From VXNE01 sp965205735 (lineage in GTDB: Bacteria; Pseudomonadota; Gammaproteobacteria; Pseudomonadales; Azotimanducaceae), in contig OZ242179.1 of assembly GCA_965205735.1 (NCBI GenBank), forward strand, positions 3,410,001-3,474,000: a stretch of DNA of 64,000 nucleotides, in the 5' to 3' direction. Made by a program: the position numbers and the translations under genes. This document shows, one piece after another, positions 18,690-26,902 of the stretch. The notes beneath the pieces are model-generated. The model saw only the letters and a program-made list of their open reading frames with translations, was not told the DNA's origin and did no database searches. How positions within the stretch are numbered: the first letter of the stretch is position 1; every line of letters begins with the position of its first letter.

Positions 18690-20132
18690 TTACCTTTCCG
18701 GCCGCCAACGCAGGTTCAGCGTGCGCGCCGCTTCGACGTCGTCGAGGCGCTTGGCAGGCAGATTGTGCGGTGCCGACTTGACGAGTTCCGGGTTGGAAGC
18801 GGCTTCGGCGAGGACACTGGTCATCGCTTCCACGAACGCGTCTATCGCTTCCTTCGACTCCGTCTCGGTGGGTTCGATGAGAAAGCACTCCGGCACCAGC
18901 AGCGGAAAGTAAGTGGTCGGCGCATGCACGCCGTAGTCGAGCAGGCGCTTCGCGAAGTCCATGGCGGAGACGCCGAATTCGCGTTTCTGCGTGGCCAGCG
19001 TCACGATGAACTCGTGGCAGGCGCGCCGGTCCGGGTAGGCGATGTCGAAACCCGCATGCCGCAGCCTGGTGGCCAGGTAGTTGGCGTTCAACGTCGCGAA
19101 CTCGCCCACGCGGCGCATGCCGTCGCTGCCGAGCATGAGGGAGTAAGCCAAAGCGCGCAGGAGAATGCCTGCGTTGCCCATGAAGGCGGACAGCCGACCG
19201 ATGGTTTGCGGGGGTTGTGTCCATCGATAGCCGCTTGGTGTCTTCTCGACCAGCGGCCCTGGCAAGTAGGGTGCCAACAACTCACCTGCCCCCACTGGCC
19301 CCGCGCCGGGGCCGCCACCACCGTGGGGCGTGGCGAAGGTCTTGTGCAGGTTCAGGTGCAGGACATCGAAACCCATATCAGCCGGCTTCACCTTGCCCAG
19401 GATCGCATTCAGGTTCGCGCCGTCGTAGTACAGCAAGCCGCCGGCGTCGTGAACAATGGCCGCGATTTGCTCGATACGCCGTTCGAACAGGCCGCAAGTG
19501 GACGGATTGGTGGTCATGAGTCCCGCTGTCGCCGGCCCCACCGCCGCCTTCAAGGCTTCGATATCGACATCGCCGTTGCGTGCAACCGCCACCTCGCGCA
19601 CCACGCAGCCGCACATCGAGGCCGTCGCGGGGTTGGTGCCGTGGGCCGTTGTGGGTACGAGTATCTCGTTGCGTCGGGTATCGCCACGAGCGGCGTGATA
19701 TGAGCGGATCATGGCGACGCCGGCGAATTCGCCCTGGGCGCCGGCCATGGGCGTCAACGAAACGCGGCGCATGCCCGTCGCGTGTGTGAGGATTTCCTGC
19801 AGATCGTAAAGGCACGCCAGGAGGCCTTGGCTTACGCACAGCGGGGCCAGGGGATGGCGGTCCAGGAAGCCGCGGGCGCTTGCCGCCCGGTGCGCGCCTC
19901 TAGGGTTGTACTTCATCGTGCACGACCCGAGCGGATAGAACTGTGTATCGATGGAGAAATTGAGGCGCGACAGGCGCGTGTAGTGACGCACGGCCTGAAG
20001 TTCCGAAACCTCCGGCAACGCGGGCGGACGTTCCCGCAAGGCAGACCGGGGCAGGTCTTCGATGGATTCGGGCGGCGGAACCTGGGCGCTGGCGCGCCGA
20101 TCCGCGCGGGCGAGATCGAATATCGTTTCCAT
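18690..20132 (-). CDS. gcvPB: Glycine dehydrogenase (decarboxylating) subunit 2 (P-protein beta)
   Basis: The 480-residue PLP enzyme is the C-terminal half of the split P-protein, which decarboxylates glycine and passes the aminomethyl group to the lipoyl arm of GcvH. The PLP lysine is in LHLNLHKTFATPHGGGGPGA. Other motifs are FYPLGSCTMKYNPR, SLTPMAGAQGEFAG and PTTAHGTNPA. It follows gcvPA with a 10-base gap on the same strand and its end almost touches the convergent DUF255 gene. The split form is common in gammaproteobacteria and Gram-positives. Confidence 0.96.
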   Translation of the reverse strand: METIFDLARADRRASAQVPPPESIEDLPRSALRERPPALPEVSELQAVRHYTRLSRLNFSIDTQFYPLGSCTMKYNPRGAHRAASARGFLDRHPLAPLCVSQGLLACLYDLQEILTHATGMRRVSLTPMAGAQGEFAGVAMIRSYHAARGDTRRNEILVPTTAHGTNPATASMCGCVVREVAVARNGDVDIEALKAAVGPATAGLMTTNPSTCGLFERRIEQIAAIVHDAGGLLYYDGANLNAILGKVKPADMGFDVLHLNLHKTFATPHGGGGPGAGPVGAGELLAPYLPGPLVEKTPSGYRWTQPPQTIGRLSAFMGNAGILLRALAYSLMLGSDGMRRVGEFATLNANYLATRLRHAGFDIAYPDRRACHEFIVTLATQKREFGVSAMDFAKRLLDYGVHAPTTYFPLLVPECFLIEPTETESKEAIDAFVEAMTSVLAEAASNPELVKSAPHNLPAKRLDDVEAARTLNLRWRPER

Positions 20133-20142
20133 CAGGACGCCT

Positions 20143-21543
20143 TCACGACAGGGCCTTCAAGGCATCGGCAAACTGGCGGATGTCCTTGGCCGTGCGCTTT
20201 TCCGTCGCACATACGAGGAGACAGTCGTCCAGATCGCTGAAGTACGGTCCAAGGGCGAGTCCGCCCAACACGCCCCGCGCCGCCAATGCTTCGACAACCG
20301 CCTGCGCCGGTCGTCCAAGGCGCAGGACGCATTCGTGAAAGTATGGCGCGCCGAATCGCTGGGGTAGGTCCAGCGCGGCCGCAAGCTGGCGCGTTCGCGC
20401 GTGGCAGGCGGCGGCGACGTTGCGCAAACCTTCGGGTCCGAGAAGGCTCAGGTAGATGGTAGCGGCGGTCACCAGCAAACCCTGGTTGGTGCAAATGTTC
20501 GAGGTGGCCTTGGCCCGTCGGATGTGCTGTTCGCGCGCTTGCAGCGTCAACGTGAAACCGGGCTTGCCGTCGAGGTCCCGGGTGCGGCCGACAATGCGAC
20601 CCGGCACTTGTCGCACCAACGATTGCCGCGTGCAGATGAACCCGAAGGACGGCCCGCCGGAAGCCATCGGGATGCCGAGCGGTTGGCCGTCGCCGCACAC
20701 GATATCCGCGCCGCTGGCACCCCAGTCGGCGGGCGGCTTGAGCAAGCCGAGGGTCAACGGGTTGACGCAGGCGATTGTCAACGCGCCGTTTTCGTGCGCC
20801 TGGTCGGTCACCGCGTCGACATTTTCCAGCAGTCCGAAAAAGTTGGGCTGCTGCGCGACGACCGCCGCGGGCGGCTCGGGTAGATGTCTCAACAGCGCCG
20901 CGTCCGCCAACCCGTCTTCGCCGTGCGGCAGTTGTACGATCTCGATGTCCTGGCGGCGGACTATGTTGCGAGCGGCGGCGACATAGAGAGGATGCACCGC
21001 GCCGGCCAAAGCCACGCTCCGCCTGCCGCCCGCCGGCCTCCTTCTCGACCGCCTCTCACCAGCGCGAACCGCCATCAGGATGGCTTCAGCGAGTCCCGAG
21101 CCGCCGTCGTACACCGACGCGTTGCAAACATCCATGCCCGTCAATTCGGCCATCATGGTCTGGAACTCGTAGACCAGTTGCAGCGTTCCCTGGCTCGCTT
21201 CCGCCTGGTACGGCGTATAGGCGGTCATGAATTCGCCCCTGCTGGCGATGTCCCAGACCGCCGAAGGAATGTGGTGGTCGTAGGCGCCGGCGCCGAGGAA
21301 ACAAGGTCCCGTCTCGTCCGCGCGCGCGCGTTCCTCCATGCGGCGCAGCATTTCCATTTCCGACATGCCCTCGGCAAGCCCACCGTCGCCCTGATCCCTA
21401 CTGGGAACCCTATTGGGAACCCTACTGGGAACCCTATCGCGCAGGTTCGCCGGTATCTCGTCGAACAGTTCGTCGATGTGCTCCACGCCGACGACCGCCA
21501 TCATGGATGCCATATCGGCTGTGGTGTGTGGGATGAAAGGCAT
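20143..21543 (-). CDS. gcvPA: Glycine dehydrogenase (decarboxylating) subunit 1 (P-protein alpha)
   Basis: The 466-residue subunit pairs with GcvPB. Family motifs are MPFIPHTTADMASMMAVVGV, FLGAGAYDHHIPSAVWDI, TAYTPYQAEASQGTLQ, NASVYDGGSGLAEAILMA, and FTLTLQAREQHIRRAKATSN followed by ICTNQ. Near residues 35-50, where the family has a short linker, a four-residue repeat RVPS-RVPN-RVPS is encoded by three 12-base tandem repeats (21399-21434). The gene follows gcvH in the operon gcvT-gcvH-gcvPA-gcvPB. Confidence 0.95.
   Translation of the reverse strand: MPFIPHTTADMASMMAVVGVEHIDELFDEIPANLRDRVPSRVPNRVPSRDQGDGGLAEGMSEMEMLRRMEERARADETGPCFLGAGAYDHHIPSAVWDIASRGEFMTAYTPYQAEASQGTLQLVYEFQTMMAELTGMDVCNASVYDGGSGLAEAILMAVRAGERRSRRRPAGGRRSVALAGAVHPLYVAAARNIVRRQDIEIVQLPHGEDGLADAALLRHLPEPPAAVVAQQPNFFGLLENVDAVTDQAHENGALTIACVNPLTLGLLKPPADWGASGADIVCGDGQPLGIPMASGGPSFGFICTRQSLVRQVPGRIVGRTRDLDGKPGFTLTLQAREQHIRRAKATSNICTNQGLLVTAATIYLSLLGPEGLRNVAAACHARTRQLAAALDLPQRFGAPYFHECVLRLGRPAQAVVEALAARGVLGGLALGPYFSDLDDCLLVCATEKRTAKDIRQFADALKALS
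21399..21434. repeat. 12-base tandem repeat x3 inside gcvPA
   Basis: On the plus strand TACTGGGAACCC, TATTGGGAACCC and TACTGGGAACCC follow one another. They are in frame with gcvPA and encode a repeated Arg-Val-Pro-Ser/Asn unit in a surface linker. Repeat number could vary by slippage without shifting the frame. Confidence 0.85.
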
Positions 21544-21621
21544 CGCTACGGCATCGTCTCGTAGTCGTCGCAGTGCGTCATGGCGCGGCGGACGTCGCGG
21601 GCATGGCGCGCAGCGTGAGAG

Positions 21622-22023
21622 TCACTCTCCGACTTCGCTCGCTTCGCAGAATTCCGAGTACTCGGCTGCGTCCATGAGATCGGCCAGTTCGTCGGGCGCA
21701 GTTGGCTCGATGGAAAAGAACCAGCCGTCGCCATAGGGATCCTGGTTCACCAGTTCCGGTGTATCGGCCAGCGATATATTGATGGCAACCACCGTCCCGG
21801 ACACCGGCGCGTAGATGTCCGATGCCGCTTTGACCGACTCCACCACGCCGGCTTCCGCTCCGGCATCCACCTGCTGATCGAGTTCCGGAAGCTCGACATA
21901 TACGACATCCCCGAGTTGCTCCTGCGCATAGTCGCTGACGCCGACGACGACATGGCCGTCGTCGTCGAACCGGGCCCATTCGTGTGTCTCCGCGTACCTG
22001 GCTTCATTCGGCGTGTCAGTCAT
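21622..22023 (-). CDS. gcvH: Glycine cleavage system H protein
   Basis: The 133-residue lipoyl carrier shuttles the aminomethyl group between P, T and L proteins. The lipoylated lysine lies in VVESVKAASDIYAPVSG. Other motifs are YAETHEWARFD and YAQEQLGDVVYVELPE. It begins 22 bases after the gcvT stop and ends 78 bases before gcvPA, within one operon. Length and motifs are normal. Confidence 0.97.
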   Translation of the reverse strand: MTDTPNEARYAETHEWARFDDDGHVVVGVSDYAQEQLGDVVYVELPELDQQVDAGAEAGVVESVKAASDIYAPVSGTVVAINISLADTPELVNQDPYGDGWFFSIEPTAPDELADLMDAAEYSEFCEASEVGE

Positions 22024-22045
22024 CTGTCTGTCCGGGATTCTGCCG

Positions 22046-23122
22046 TCATTTCCTTTTTGTAACGAAGGGCGGTCTGACGATTCGACCGCGCCTTTCCCGC
22101 CCTCTGATGAGAATACCGACCTCGCCAGTGGCGGCCCGCGGCACCCGCGCGAGGCTGATACTGTAACCCAACGTGGGGGAAAAAATACCGCTTCGAACCT
22201 CTCCGTCGCCAGCGTTGGTGATCACCTTCATGCCCCGGCGCATGACCCCGCGATCTTTCAGCGCGATGCCGGTCAGTTTGTTCCCTACGCCGGACGCGCG
22301 TTGCGCGTCGAGCGCCGCGCGGCCGATGAAATCCCGTTCCGCCGGTTCGAATGCCACGGTCCAGGCGAGGTTCGACTCCAGCGGCGTGGTCTCTTCATCC
22401 ATGTCCTGGCCATACAGGTTGAGGCCGGCTTCCAGTCGCAACGTGTCTCTTGCGCCAAGGCCCGCGGGGCGAACGCCCGCCGACGCCAATGCGCGCCACA
22501 ACCCGGGCGCGTCCCGGGCGGGCAGCATGACCTCGACTCCGTCCTCTCCGGTGTACCCGGTGCGGGCGATCATCCAGCCGTCGCGCACGTCCAGGGCATG
22601 GAATCGCTTGAGTTCGGCGACCTGCGTCAGTCCGGTCGCTTGCGCAAACCGTGATACGGCTTCGGGGCCTTGCACGGCAATCATGGCGACATCGTCCCGC
22701 TCCACCGACGCAGTATCGAACCTCTCGGCATGCGCGGCGTACCAGGCGATAACCCTGTCGCGTGTCGCCGCATTGGAGACGACGCGATAGCCCCCGTCTC
22801 GGCGGTAGACGATCACGTCGTCGATGATGCCGCCCGCCGCGTTCAGCAATGCGCCGTAGAGCGCCTGTCCGGGTGCTTTCAGCCTTGTCACGTCATTGGC
22901 CAGGACATGCCTGAGGAACGCGGTGGTGCCGGCGCCGCAAAAGTCGACTACCGTCATGTGCGAAACGTCGAACATGCCGGCGCTGGCTCGCACCGCGCGA
23001 TGTTCTTCGACCTGGGAACCGTAGCGGATCGGCATGACCCAGCCCGCGAACTCGGTCATCTTCGCGTTGGCCGCCGTGTGGGTATCGAACAGCGGGGTAC
23101 GGAAAGGCGTCTTGGCATTCAT
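22046..23122 (-). CDS. gcvT: Glycine cleavage system aminomethyltransferase (T protein)
   Basis: The 358-residue protein releases ammonia and passes the methylene group to tetrahydrofolate. The start is ATG 23122 (MNAKTPFRTPLFDTH), overlapping the ubiH stop as ATGA. Motifs are MTEFAGWVMPIRYGSQVEEH, RASAGMFDVSHM, the folate-site region RTGYTGEDGVEVMLP, and GLGARDTLRLEAGLNLYGQD. A longer in-frame start at 23224 lies inside ubiH and was not used. Coupling to ubiH suggests cotranscription from upstream, with no glycine riboswitch visible in front of gcvT. Confidence 0.96.
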   Translation of the reverse strand: MNAKTPFRTPLFDTHTAANAKMTEFAGWVMPIRYGSQVEEHRAVRASAGMFDVSHMTVVDFCGAGTTAFLRHVLANDVTRLKAPGQALYGALLNAAGGIIDDVIVYRRDGGYRVVSNAATRDRVIAWYAAHAERFDTASVERDDVAMIAVQGPEAVSRFAQATGLTQVAELKRFHALDVRDGWMIARTGYTGEDGVEVMLPARDAPGLWRALASAGVRPAGLGARDTLRLEAGLNLYGQDMDEETTPLESNLAWTVAFEPAERDFIGRAALDAQRASGVGNKLTGIALKDRGVMRRGMKVITNAGDGEVRSGIFSPTLGYSISLARVPRAATGEVGILIRGRERRGRIVRPPFVTKRK

Positions 23123-24483
23123 GCGAATTTCTTGAGGACACCCACGCCCATCGCCTCGCGAACAAGCTGTTGCTTTATCGCTGGTGCCGCATCGATCAAC
23201 CTGACGCCGCTGTTCCGGATCCACCGGCCGACGGGGCCACCGTAGGCGTATCCGTCGCGCAATCCGCGCATGAGCGCGATCATCGCCTCCGCACGGGCCC
23301 GTCGCCGCAACGCGAAACCGCGCCAGCGACCGGGTCGACCGAGATCCGTTGGGTCGCGTTGCGCTTCCTCGGCGATGCCGGCGACATCCTCCAGACCGAG
23401 ATTAACCCCTTGCCCCGCGAGCGGATGCAGCGTATGCGCCGCATCGCCGACGAGCAGGATTCTCGGTGCCGGATTGAAGTCCCGGACAACGCGTTGGGGC
23501 AACGGGAACGTGAACCTTTGATCAACCTCGGCAATGCGTCCCAATACACGTTCGGAGGCGACCTCCAGCGCCTCGGCGAATGCCGCATCGTCGAGCGCGG
23601 CAAGTTGGTCGGCGGTATCGCGCTTGACGCTCCAGATGACGGCGCAGCACAAGGGATCGGCGAGCGGAAGGAACGCCAGAGGCCCCGTGGCGGAAAATCG
23701 CTGATAGGCAACGCTCCGATGCGCGCGTTCAGCCCGGACCACCGTCGCGACCGCCGCGTCGCCGCCGCCCCGGTCGACCAGGTCGGCGCCCGCCAACTCT
23801 CGCACCCTCGATTCCGCACCGTCGGCGGCGACCAGCAGCCGCGCGGAGATCGAACGGTTTCCCAACTCGAGGGTGACCGAGGTGTTTCGGGAGACGACCC
23901 GGGAAACAACCCCTTCGATCCAGTCGACGTTGGGCAAGCCGTCGCATTCGTCGCAAAGCGCGACGCAGGCGCGGCTTGATTCGACCATCCAGGCGAGGGC
24001 ATCCACGCCGGCCTCATTTGCGCTGAACGTGAGACGACCGCCGCCGTATTCTTCCCACACGCACATTTGATCGATAGGACTTGCATGGAACAAACGTCTC
24101 CGGGGAGCGCCAGCGACCGGGGACGGTTGTTCCATGGTCGACGAGCGGGGCCGGGCCGGAGCCCTCAGCCGGGGAGCGCGAGGGGAAACCCCTCGCAAGA
24201 GAGAATCCGGAGCCGAAGGCGCCGGCTGTGGGGCACTTGCGGCGACTTCGATGCCTATCAGATCGAGCGAAGACCGCGACAAGGCGACGGAGCGACTGTC
24301 GAACCCGAGTCGACCCGTGGTCTCGCACGGTCGTCGCTGATCGATCAGGGCGACGCGAAAACCGTTTCGGCCGAGTGTCAGCGCCGCCGCGGCGCCGACG
24401 AGTCCGGCGCCCACCACGGCGATGTCGTAGACGTCGGTGTCAGACGACGATGCGTTGCTCCGATTGTTTGCGCCTGCTGCCAT
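23119..24483 (-). CDS. ubiH: UbiH/UbiF-type FAD monooxygenase carrying an in-frame repeat insertion
   Basis: The 454-residue flavoprotein hydroxylates ubiquinone precursors. It shows the FAD motif IAVVGAGLVGAAAALTLGRN, LVAADGAESRVRELAG (DG motif), and LLVGDAAHTLHPLAGQGVNL followed by GLEDVAG. Between roughly residues 80 and 130, where relatives run directly from the LLxxIG helix to the CVWEEYG-like strand, there is an Ala/Pro/Arg-rich insert (LRGVSPRAPRLRAPARPRSS and flanks). It is encoded by nested palindromic repeats at 24078-24247 found elsewhere in this window. The insert keeps the frame open, so a full-length enzyme with a loop of about 45 residues is predicted; activity is uncertain. 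The family is ubiH or ubiF/visC; only one member is present here. Confidence 0.85.
   Translation of the reverse strand: MAAGANNRSNASSSDTDVYDIAVVGAGLVGAAAALTLGRNGFRVALIDQRRPCETTGRLGFDSRSVALSRSSLDLIGIEVAASAPQPAPSAPDSLLRGVSPRAPRLRAPARPRSSTMEQPSPVAGAPRRRLFHASPIDQMCVWEEYGGGRLTFSANEAGVDALAWMVESSRACVALCDECDGLPNVDWIEGVVSRVVSRNTSVTLELGNRSISARLLVAADGAESRVRELAGADLVDRGGGDAAVATVVRAERAHRSVAYQRFSATGPLAFLPLADPLCCAVIWSVKRDTADQLAALDDAAFAEALEVASERVLGRIAEVDQRFTFPLPQRVVRDFNPAPRILLVGDAAHTLHPLAGQGVNLGLEDVAGIAEEAQRDPTDLGRPGRWRGFALRRRARAEAMIALMRGLRDGYAYGGPVGRWIRNSGVRLIDAAPAIKQQLVREAMGVGVLKKFA
24078..24247. repeat. Nested palindromic repeat insertion inside ubiH
   Basis: This stretch contains two blocks also found at 56090-56165 in inverted orientation: TTCCATGGTCGACGAGCGGG (continuing CCGGGCC) and AGCCGAAGGCGCCGGCTGTG (continuing GGGCACTTGC). 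Between them lies one copy of the 40-nt CGAGGGG/CCCCTCG palindrome (24159-24202). ACTTGC occurs at both outer edges and may be a target duplication. Confidence 0.75.
24159..24202 (+). repeat. CGAGGGG/CCCCTCG palindromic repeat, copy 1
   Basis: The copy reads AGCCCTCAGCCGGGGAGCGC then GAGGGGAAACCCCTCGCAAGA. The CGAGGGG and CCCCTCG arms can form a stable hairpin. This copy lies within ubiH and is translated in frame on the minus strand. Confidence 0.85.
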
Positions 24484-24582
24484 TGTGCGGATTCTCGCGC
24501 ACCCGGCGAGTGGAAGGAACTTCAGCTATGACAGCGACAAACCGGATTCGTGCGCTTCGGCGCGACGGCAACGCGATGCGGG

Positions 24583-24851
24583 CTAGTGTCGTGTCACGCG
24601 AGTTCTGGCGCTTCAGAGTTCGCCATGCGCGTCAATGCAAGGCGTGGTCCGCAGGGAATATCGGGCATATTCGCAAGGGCCACAACGCGGCAGTGGCGTG
24701 CATGGCGATCTCCCGAAGGGCGCGCCCCACGGGGCCCGTGGCCGCGTTGCGCCCCTTGGCAATGGAGCCGACCATTCCCGGCGGGGACGCGCCTTGCCAC
24801 AGACCCCGTGGGACGCGCTGAAGCGTCATAACTCGCGTGACACGACACTAG
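24583..24851. mobile_element. MITE family 1, copy 1 (32-nt terminal inverted repeats, CTAG ends)
   Basis: The left terminus starts AGTGTCGTGTCACGCGAGTT then CTGGCGCTTCAG; the right terminus, reverse complemented, is the same except for two mismatches over 32 bases. CTAG is found at both borders (24583-24586 and 24848-24851), consistent with insertion at CTAG with a TA duplication. No protein-coding capacity for a transposase is seen inside. The right CTAG supplies the TAG stop codon of pepP. A second, shorter copy is at 32035-32264; copy 1 has about 40 extra internal bases. Confidence 0.88.
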
Positions 24852-26224
24852 TCGCGCATCAGCGCTTCGATATCGTCCGCTGCTCTTGGAACGGTGTCGG
24901 TCAGCACCGTATTGCCGGACGCGGTGATGAGCACATCGTCTTCGATGCGAATGCCTATGCCGCGCCACGCTTCATCGACATCGTCGAACGCCGCGCTGTC
25001 AGGAATGTAGAGGCCCGGTTCGATCGTCAATACCATGCCGGCCTGCAGTTTGCGCCAGTCCCCGTCGCAGCGGTATTCGCCGACATCGTGTACGTCGATA
25101 CCGAGCCAGTGCGAGCAGCGGTGCACGGTGAACCGTTGGTACGTCCCGGTCTCCAGTGCCTCGTCGAGTCCTGGCGGCAGAAGGCCGAGGTCAATCAGTC
25201 CCGCGGCGAGCACGCGGGTTACCGCGTCTTGCGGCGCGGCGCAGTGCGCCCCCGGCACGGCAGCCTCCAATGCTGCGGCCTGGCTGGCCAGCACGAGTTC
25301 GTAGAGTTCCCGCTGCCGGGGCGAATACGCGCCGTTGACCGGAAACGTCCGGGTTACGTCCGACGCGTAGTGCTGGAGTTCACAACCGGCGTCGATCAGC
25401 ACCAGATCGCCGTCCCGGAGAAGACTGTCGTTCTTGACGTAGTGCATCACGCAAGCGTTGTTCCCCCCGGCGACGATGGACGGATACGCCGGCTCGCGCG
25501 CCCCGGCTTGCATGAACGCGTGCACCAGCGCCGCTTCCAGTTGCGTTTCGCTCAAGCCGGGTCGGCAGCGCTGCATCGCCTCGATATGCGCGCGGGCGGT
25601 AATGGCGCCCGCTGCGGCCATCAACCGCTGTTCAGCCGGGGATTTGAACAGGCGTTGCTCGTGCAGCAGGCGCTGCAAGGGTCGGAATTCGCACCCGCCG
25701 ACGTTCGCTCCCCGCGCGCGGGCGCTGGACGCACATGCGATCAGGCGCTGATCGAATTCCGGGTATTCGCCCAATACGGCGTGGACACACCAGCGGTTGT
25801 CCAGAATGCGGGGCAGGATATCGTCCAGTTCGGAGTTGGCAAAAGCGGCGTCGACGCCCAGAGCTTCCGGCGCGCGTTCGGGTCCCAGCCGTTCCCCTGT
25901 CCACTGTTCGCGCGCCGGATCGCGCTCTGGACAAAACAGTATCGTCGCGCCCGATTCCGCCCCGGGCGCGAGCACCAGTACGCTGTCGGGCTCCTCGAAT
26001 CCCGTGAGGTAGTAGAAGTCGCTGTCCTGGCGGAACGGATATTCGGTGTCGCGATTGCGATAGCGGATCGATGCGCCGGGAACGACGGCGATGTCATTGC
26101 CGGTGAGGGCAGCCATCAAGCGCTCGCGGCGGGCACGGAATTCCGCCGCTTCGATGCGCGGCTTTCCGTTTTCGGAGTCTGGAACCGGCCCGGCGGGCAG
26201 GTCGGATGCGCGACGAGTGTTCAT
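24848..26224 (-). CDS. pepP: Xaa-Pro aminopeptidase (aminopeptidase P)
   Basis: The 458-residue metallopeptidase removes N-terminal residues preceding proline. Start is ATG 26224 (MNTRRASDLPAGP). The N-terminal creatinase-like domain contains RQDSDFYYLTGFEEPDSVLV. The catalytic pita-bread domain has the metal ligands in LVLIDAGCELQHYASDVTRT (two Asp), HWLGIDVHDVGEY (His), MVLTIEPGLYI (Glu) and GIRIEDDVLIT (Glu). Its stop TAG (24848-24850) lies in the CTAG border of a MITE. In E. coli pepP-ubiH-visC-gcvTHP are neighbours; here the MITE separates pepP from ubiH. Confidence 0.94.
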   Translation of the reverse strand: MNTRRASDLPAGPVPDSENGKPRIEAAEFRARRERLMAALTGNDIAVVPGASIRYRNRDTEYPFRQDSDFYYLTGFEEPDSVLVLAPGAESGATILFCPERDPAREQWTGERLGPERAPEALGVDAAFANSELDDILPRILDNRWCVHAVLGEYPEFDQRLIACASSARARGANVGGCEFRPLQRLLHEQRLFKSPAEQRLMAAAGAITARAHIEAMQRCRPGLSETQLEAALVHAFMQAGAREPAYPSIVAGGNNACVMHYVKNDSLLRDGDLVLIDAGCELQHYASDVTRTFPVNGAYSPRQRELYELVLASQAAALEAAVPGAHCAAPQDAVTRVLAAGLIDLGLLPPGLDEALETGTYQRFTVHRCSHWLGIDVHDVGEYRCDGDWRKLQAGMVLTIEPGLYIPDSAAFDDVDEAWRGIGIRIEDDVLITASGNTVLTDTVPRAADDIEALMRD

Positions 26225-26348
26225 GCAAATGCAGCCGATACGTTGCGCCAATGCTATCAACTTTCCACGAAACAAAGCGCTTCCAACCATGCTTCACATG
26301 AACGGCTATCCGGTTCACACTACGCCCATCCGCAGCGCACGAAAGCCG

Positions 26349-26558
26349 ATGTCCTCCTCTGGCCTGGCCCTTCTCGAAGACAGAATCGACCAGTTGATCA
26401 AACTTTGCGAAGAGTTGGTCGTAGAGAATCGGGCACTTCGGGCAAAGCAGCAGTCTTTGACAGTGGACCGTGCCAAGCTGATCGAAAAGAATGAACTAGC
26501 GAAGACTAGGGTGGAATCGATGATCAACCGCCTGAAAGCGCTTGAGAAGACACCGTGA
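26349..26558 (+). CDS. TIGR02449 family coiled-coil protein (ZapB-like)
   Basis: The 69-residue protein is nearly all coiled coil: LLEDRIDQLIKLCEELVVEN, RALRAKQQSL, LIEKNELAKTRVESMINRLK. This matches the small TIGR02449 family encoded beside zapA in many gammaproteobacteria and thought to act with ZapA in cell division. Start chosen is ATG 26349 (MSSSGLALLEDRID); an ATG at 26289 would add 20 unrelated residues. Its stop overlaps the zapA start (GTGA), implying translational coupling. Confidence 0.85.
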   Translation: MSSSGLALLEDRIDQLIKLCEELVVENRALRAKQQSLTVDRAKLIEKNELAKTRVESMINRLKALEKTP

Positions 26559-26857
26559 ACGATACGACCACCGTCACAGTCAAGATCCTCGACAAGGACT
26601 ACGAGGTAAGTTGCGGCCACGACGAAGTGGACGATCTGGTGCGCGCGGCGCGCTCTCTCAGCGTGCGCATGCGGGAGATTCGACGGACGGGCAAAGTCGT
26701 CGGCCTCGACCGCATCGCGGTGATGGCGGCGCTCAACTACGCGCACGAATACCTTGAAATGAAGGAACGCCTTGCGCGCCTCGTCGCCGAAACCGACGAC
26801 AGAGCCGGGCGCATGGCGCAACGCGTCACCGCAGCCCTGGCGGAACGCGACCGCTAG
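26555..26857 (+). CDS. zapA: Cell division protein ZapA
   Basis: The 100-residue protein bundles and stabilises FtsZ filaments. It starts at GTG 26555 (MNDTTTVTVKILDKDYEVSC) and has the ZapA fold: small beta domain, then AARSLSVRMREIRRTGKVVG, DRIAVMAALNYAHEYLEMKE and a C-terminal coiled coil. The order TIGR02449-zapA-6S RNA-fau is the classic gammaproteobacterial arrangement. Confidence 0.93.
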   Translation: MNDTTTVTVKILDKDYEVSCGHDEVDDLVRAARSLSVRMREIRRTGKVVGLDRIAVMAALNYAHEYLEMKERLARLVAETDDRAGRMAQRVTAALAERDR

Positions 26858-26867
26858 CTCGTCGCGC

Positions 26868-26895
26868 GTGACGCGGTGAGCGGTTGGGCTATACT
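26868..26895 (+). promoter_or_regulatory. Sigma-70-like promoter of the 6S RNA
   Basis: GTGACG (26868-26873) and TATACT (26890-26895) are 16 bases apart and directly precede the predicted 5' end of the 6S RNA at about 26902. The -10 match is good, the -35 match is partial. Confidence 0.6.
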
Positions 26896-26902
26896 GCGGT
26901 CA

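Noticed and set aside
21399..21434. CRISPR-like array
   Set aside because: The 12-base units are contiguous, in frame in gcvPA, and have no spacers.
22020..24590. Glycine riboswitch for the gcv operon
   Set aside because: gcvT overlaps ubiH by four bases, leaving no leader; the pepP-ubiH gap contains a MITE and no tandem glycine aptamer sequence that I can recognise.
24583..24851. Small protein gene in the pepP-ubiH gap
   Set aside because: Open frames are present, but the sequence recurs at 32 kb with indels that break the frame, and the terminal inverted repeats explain it as a MITE.
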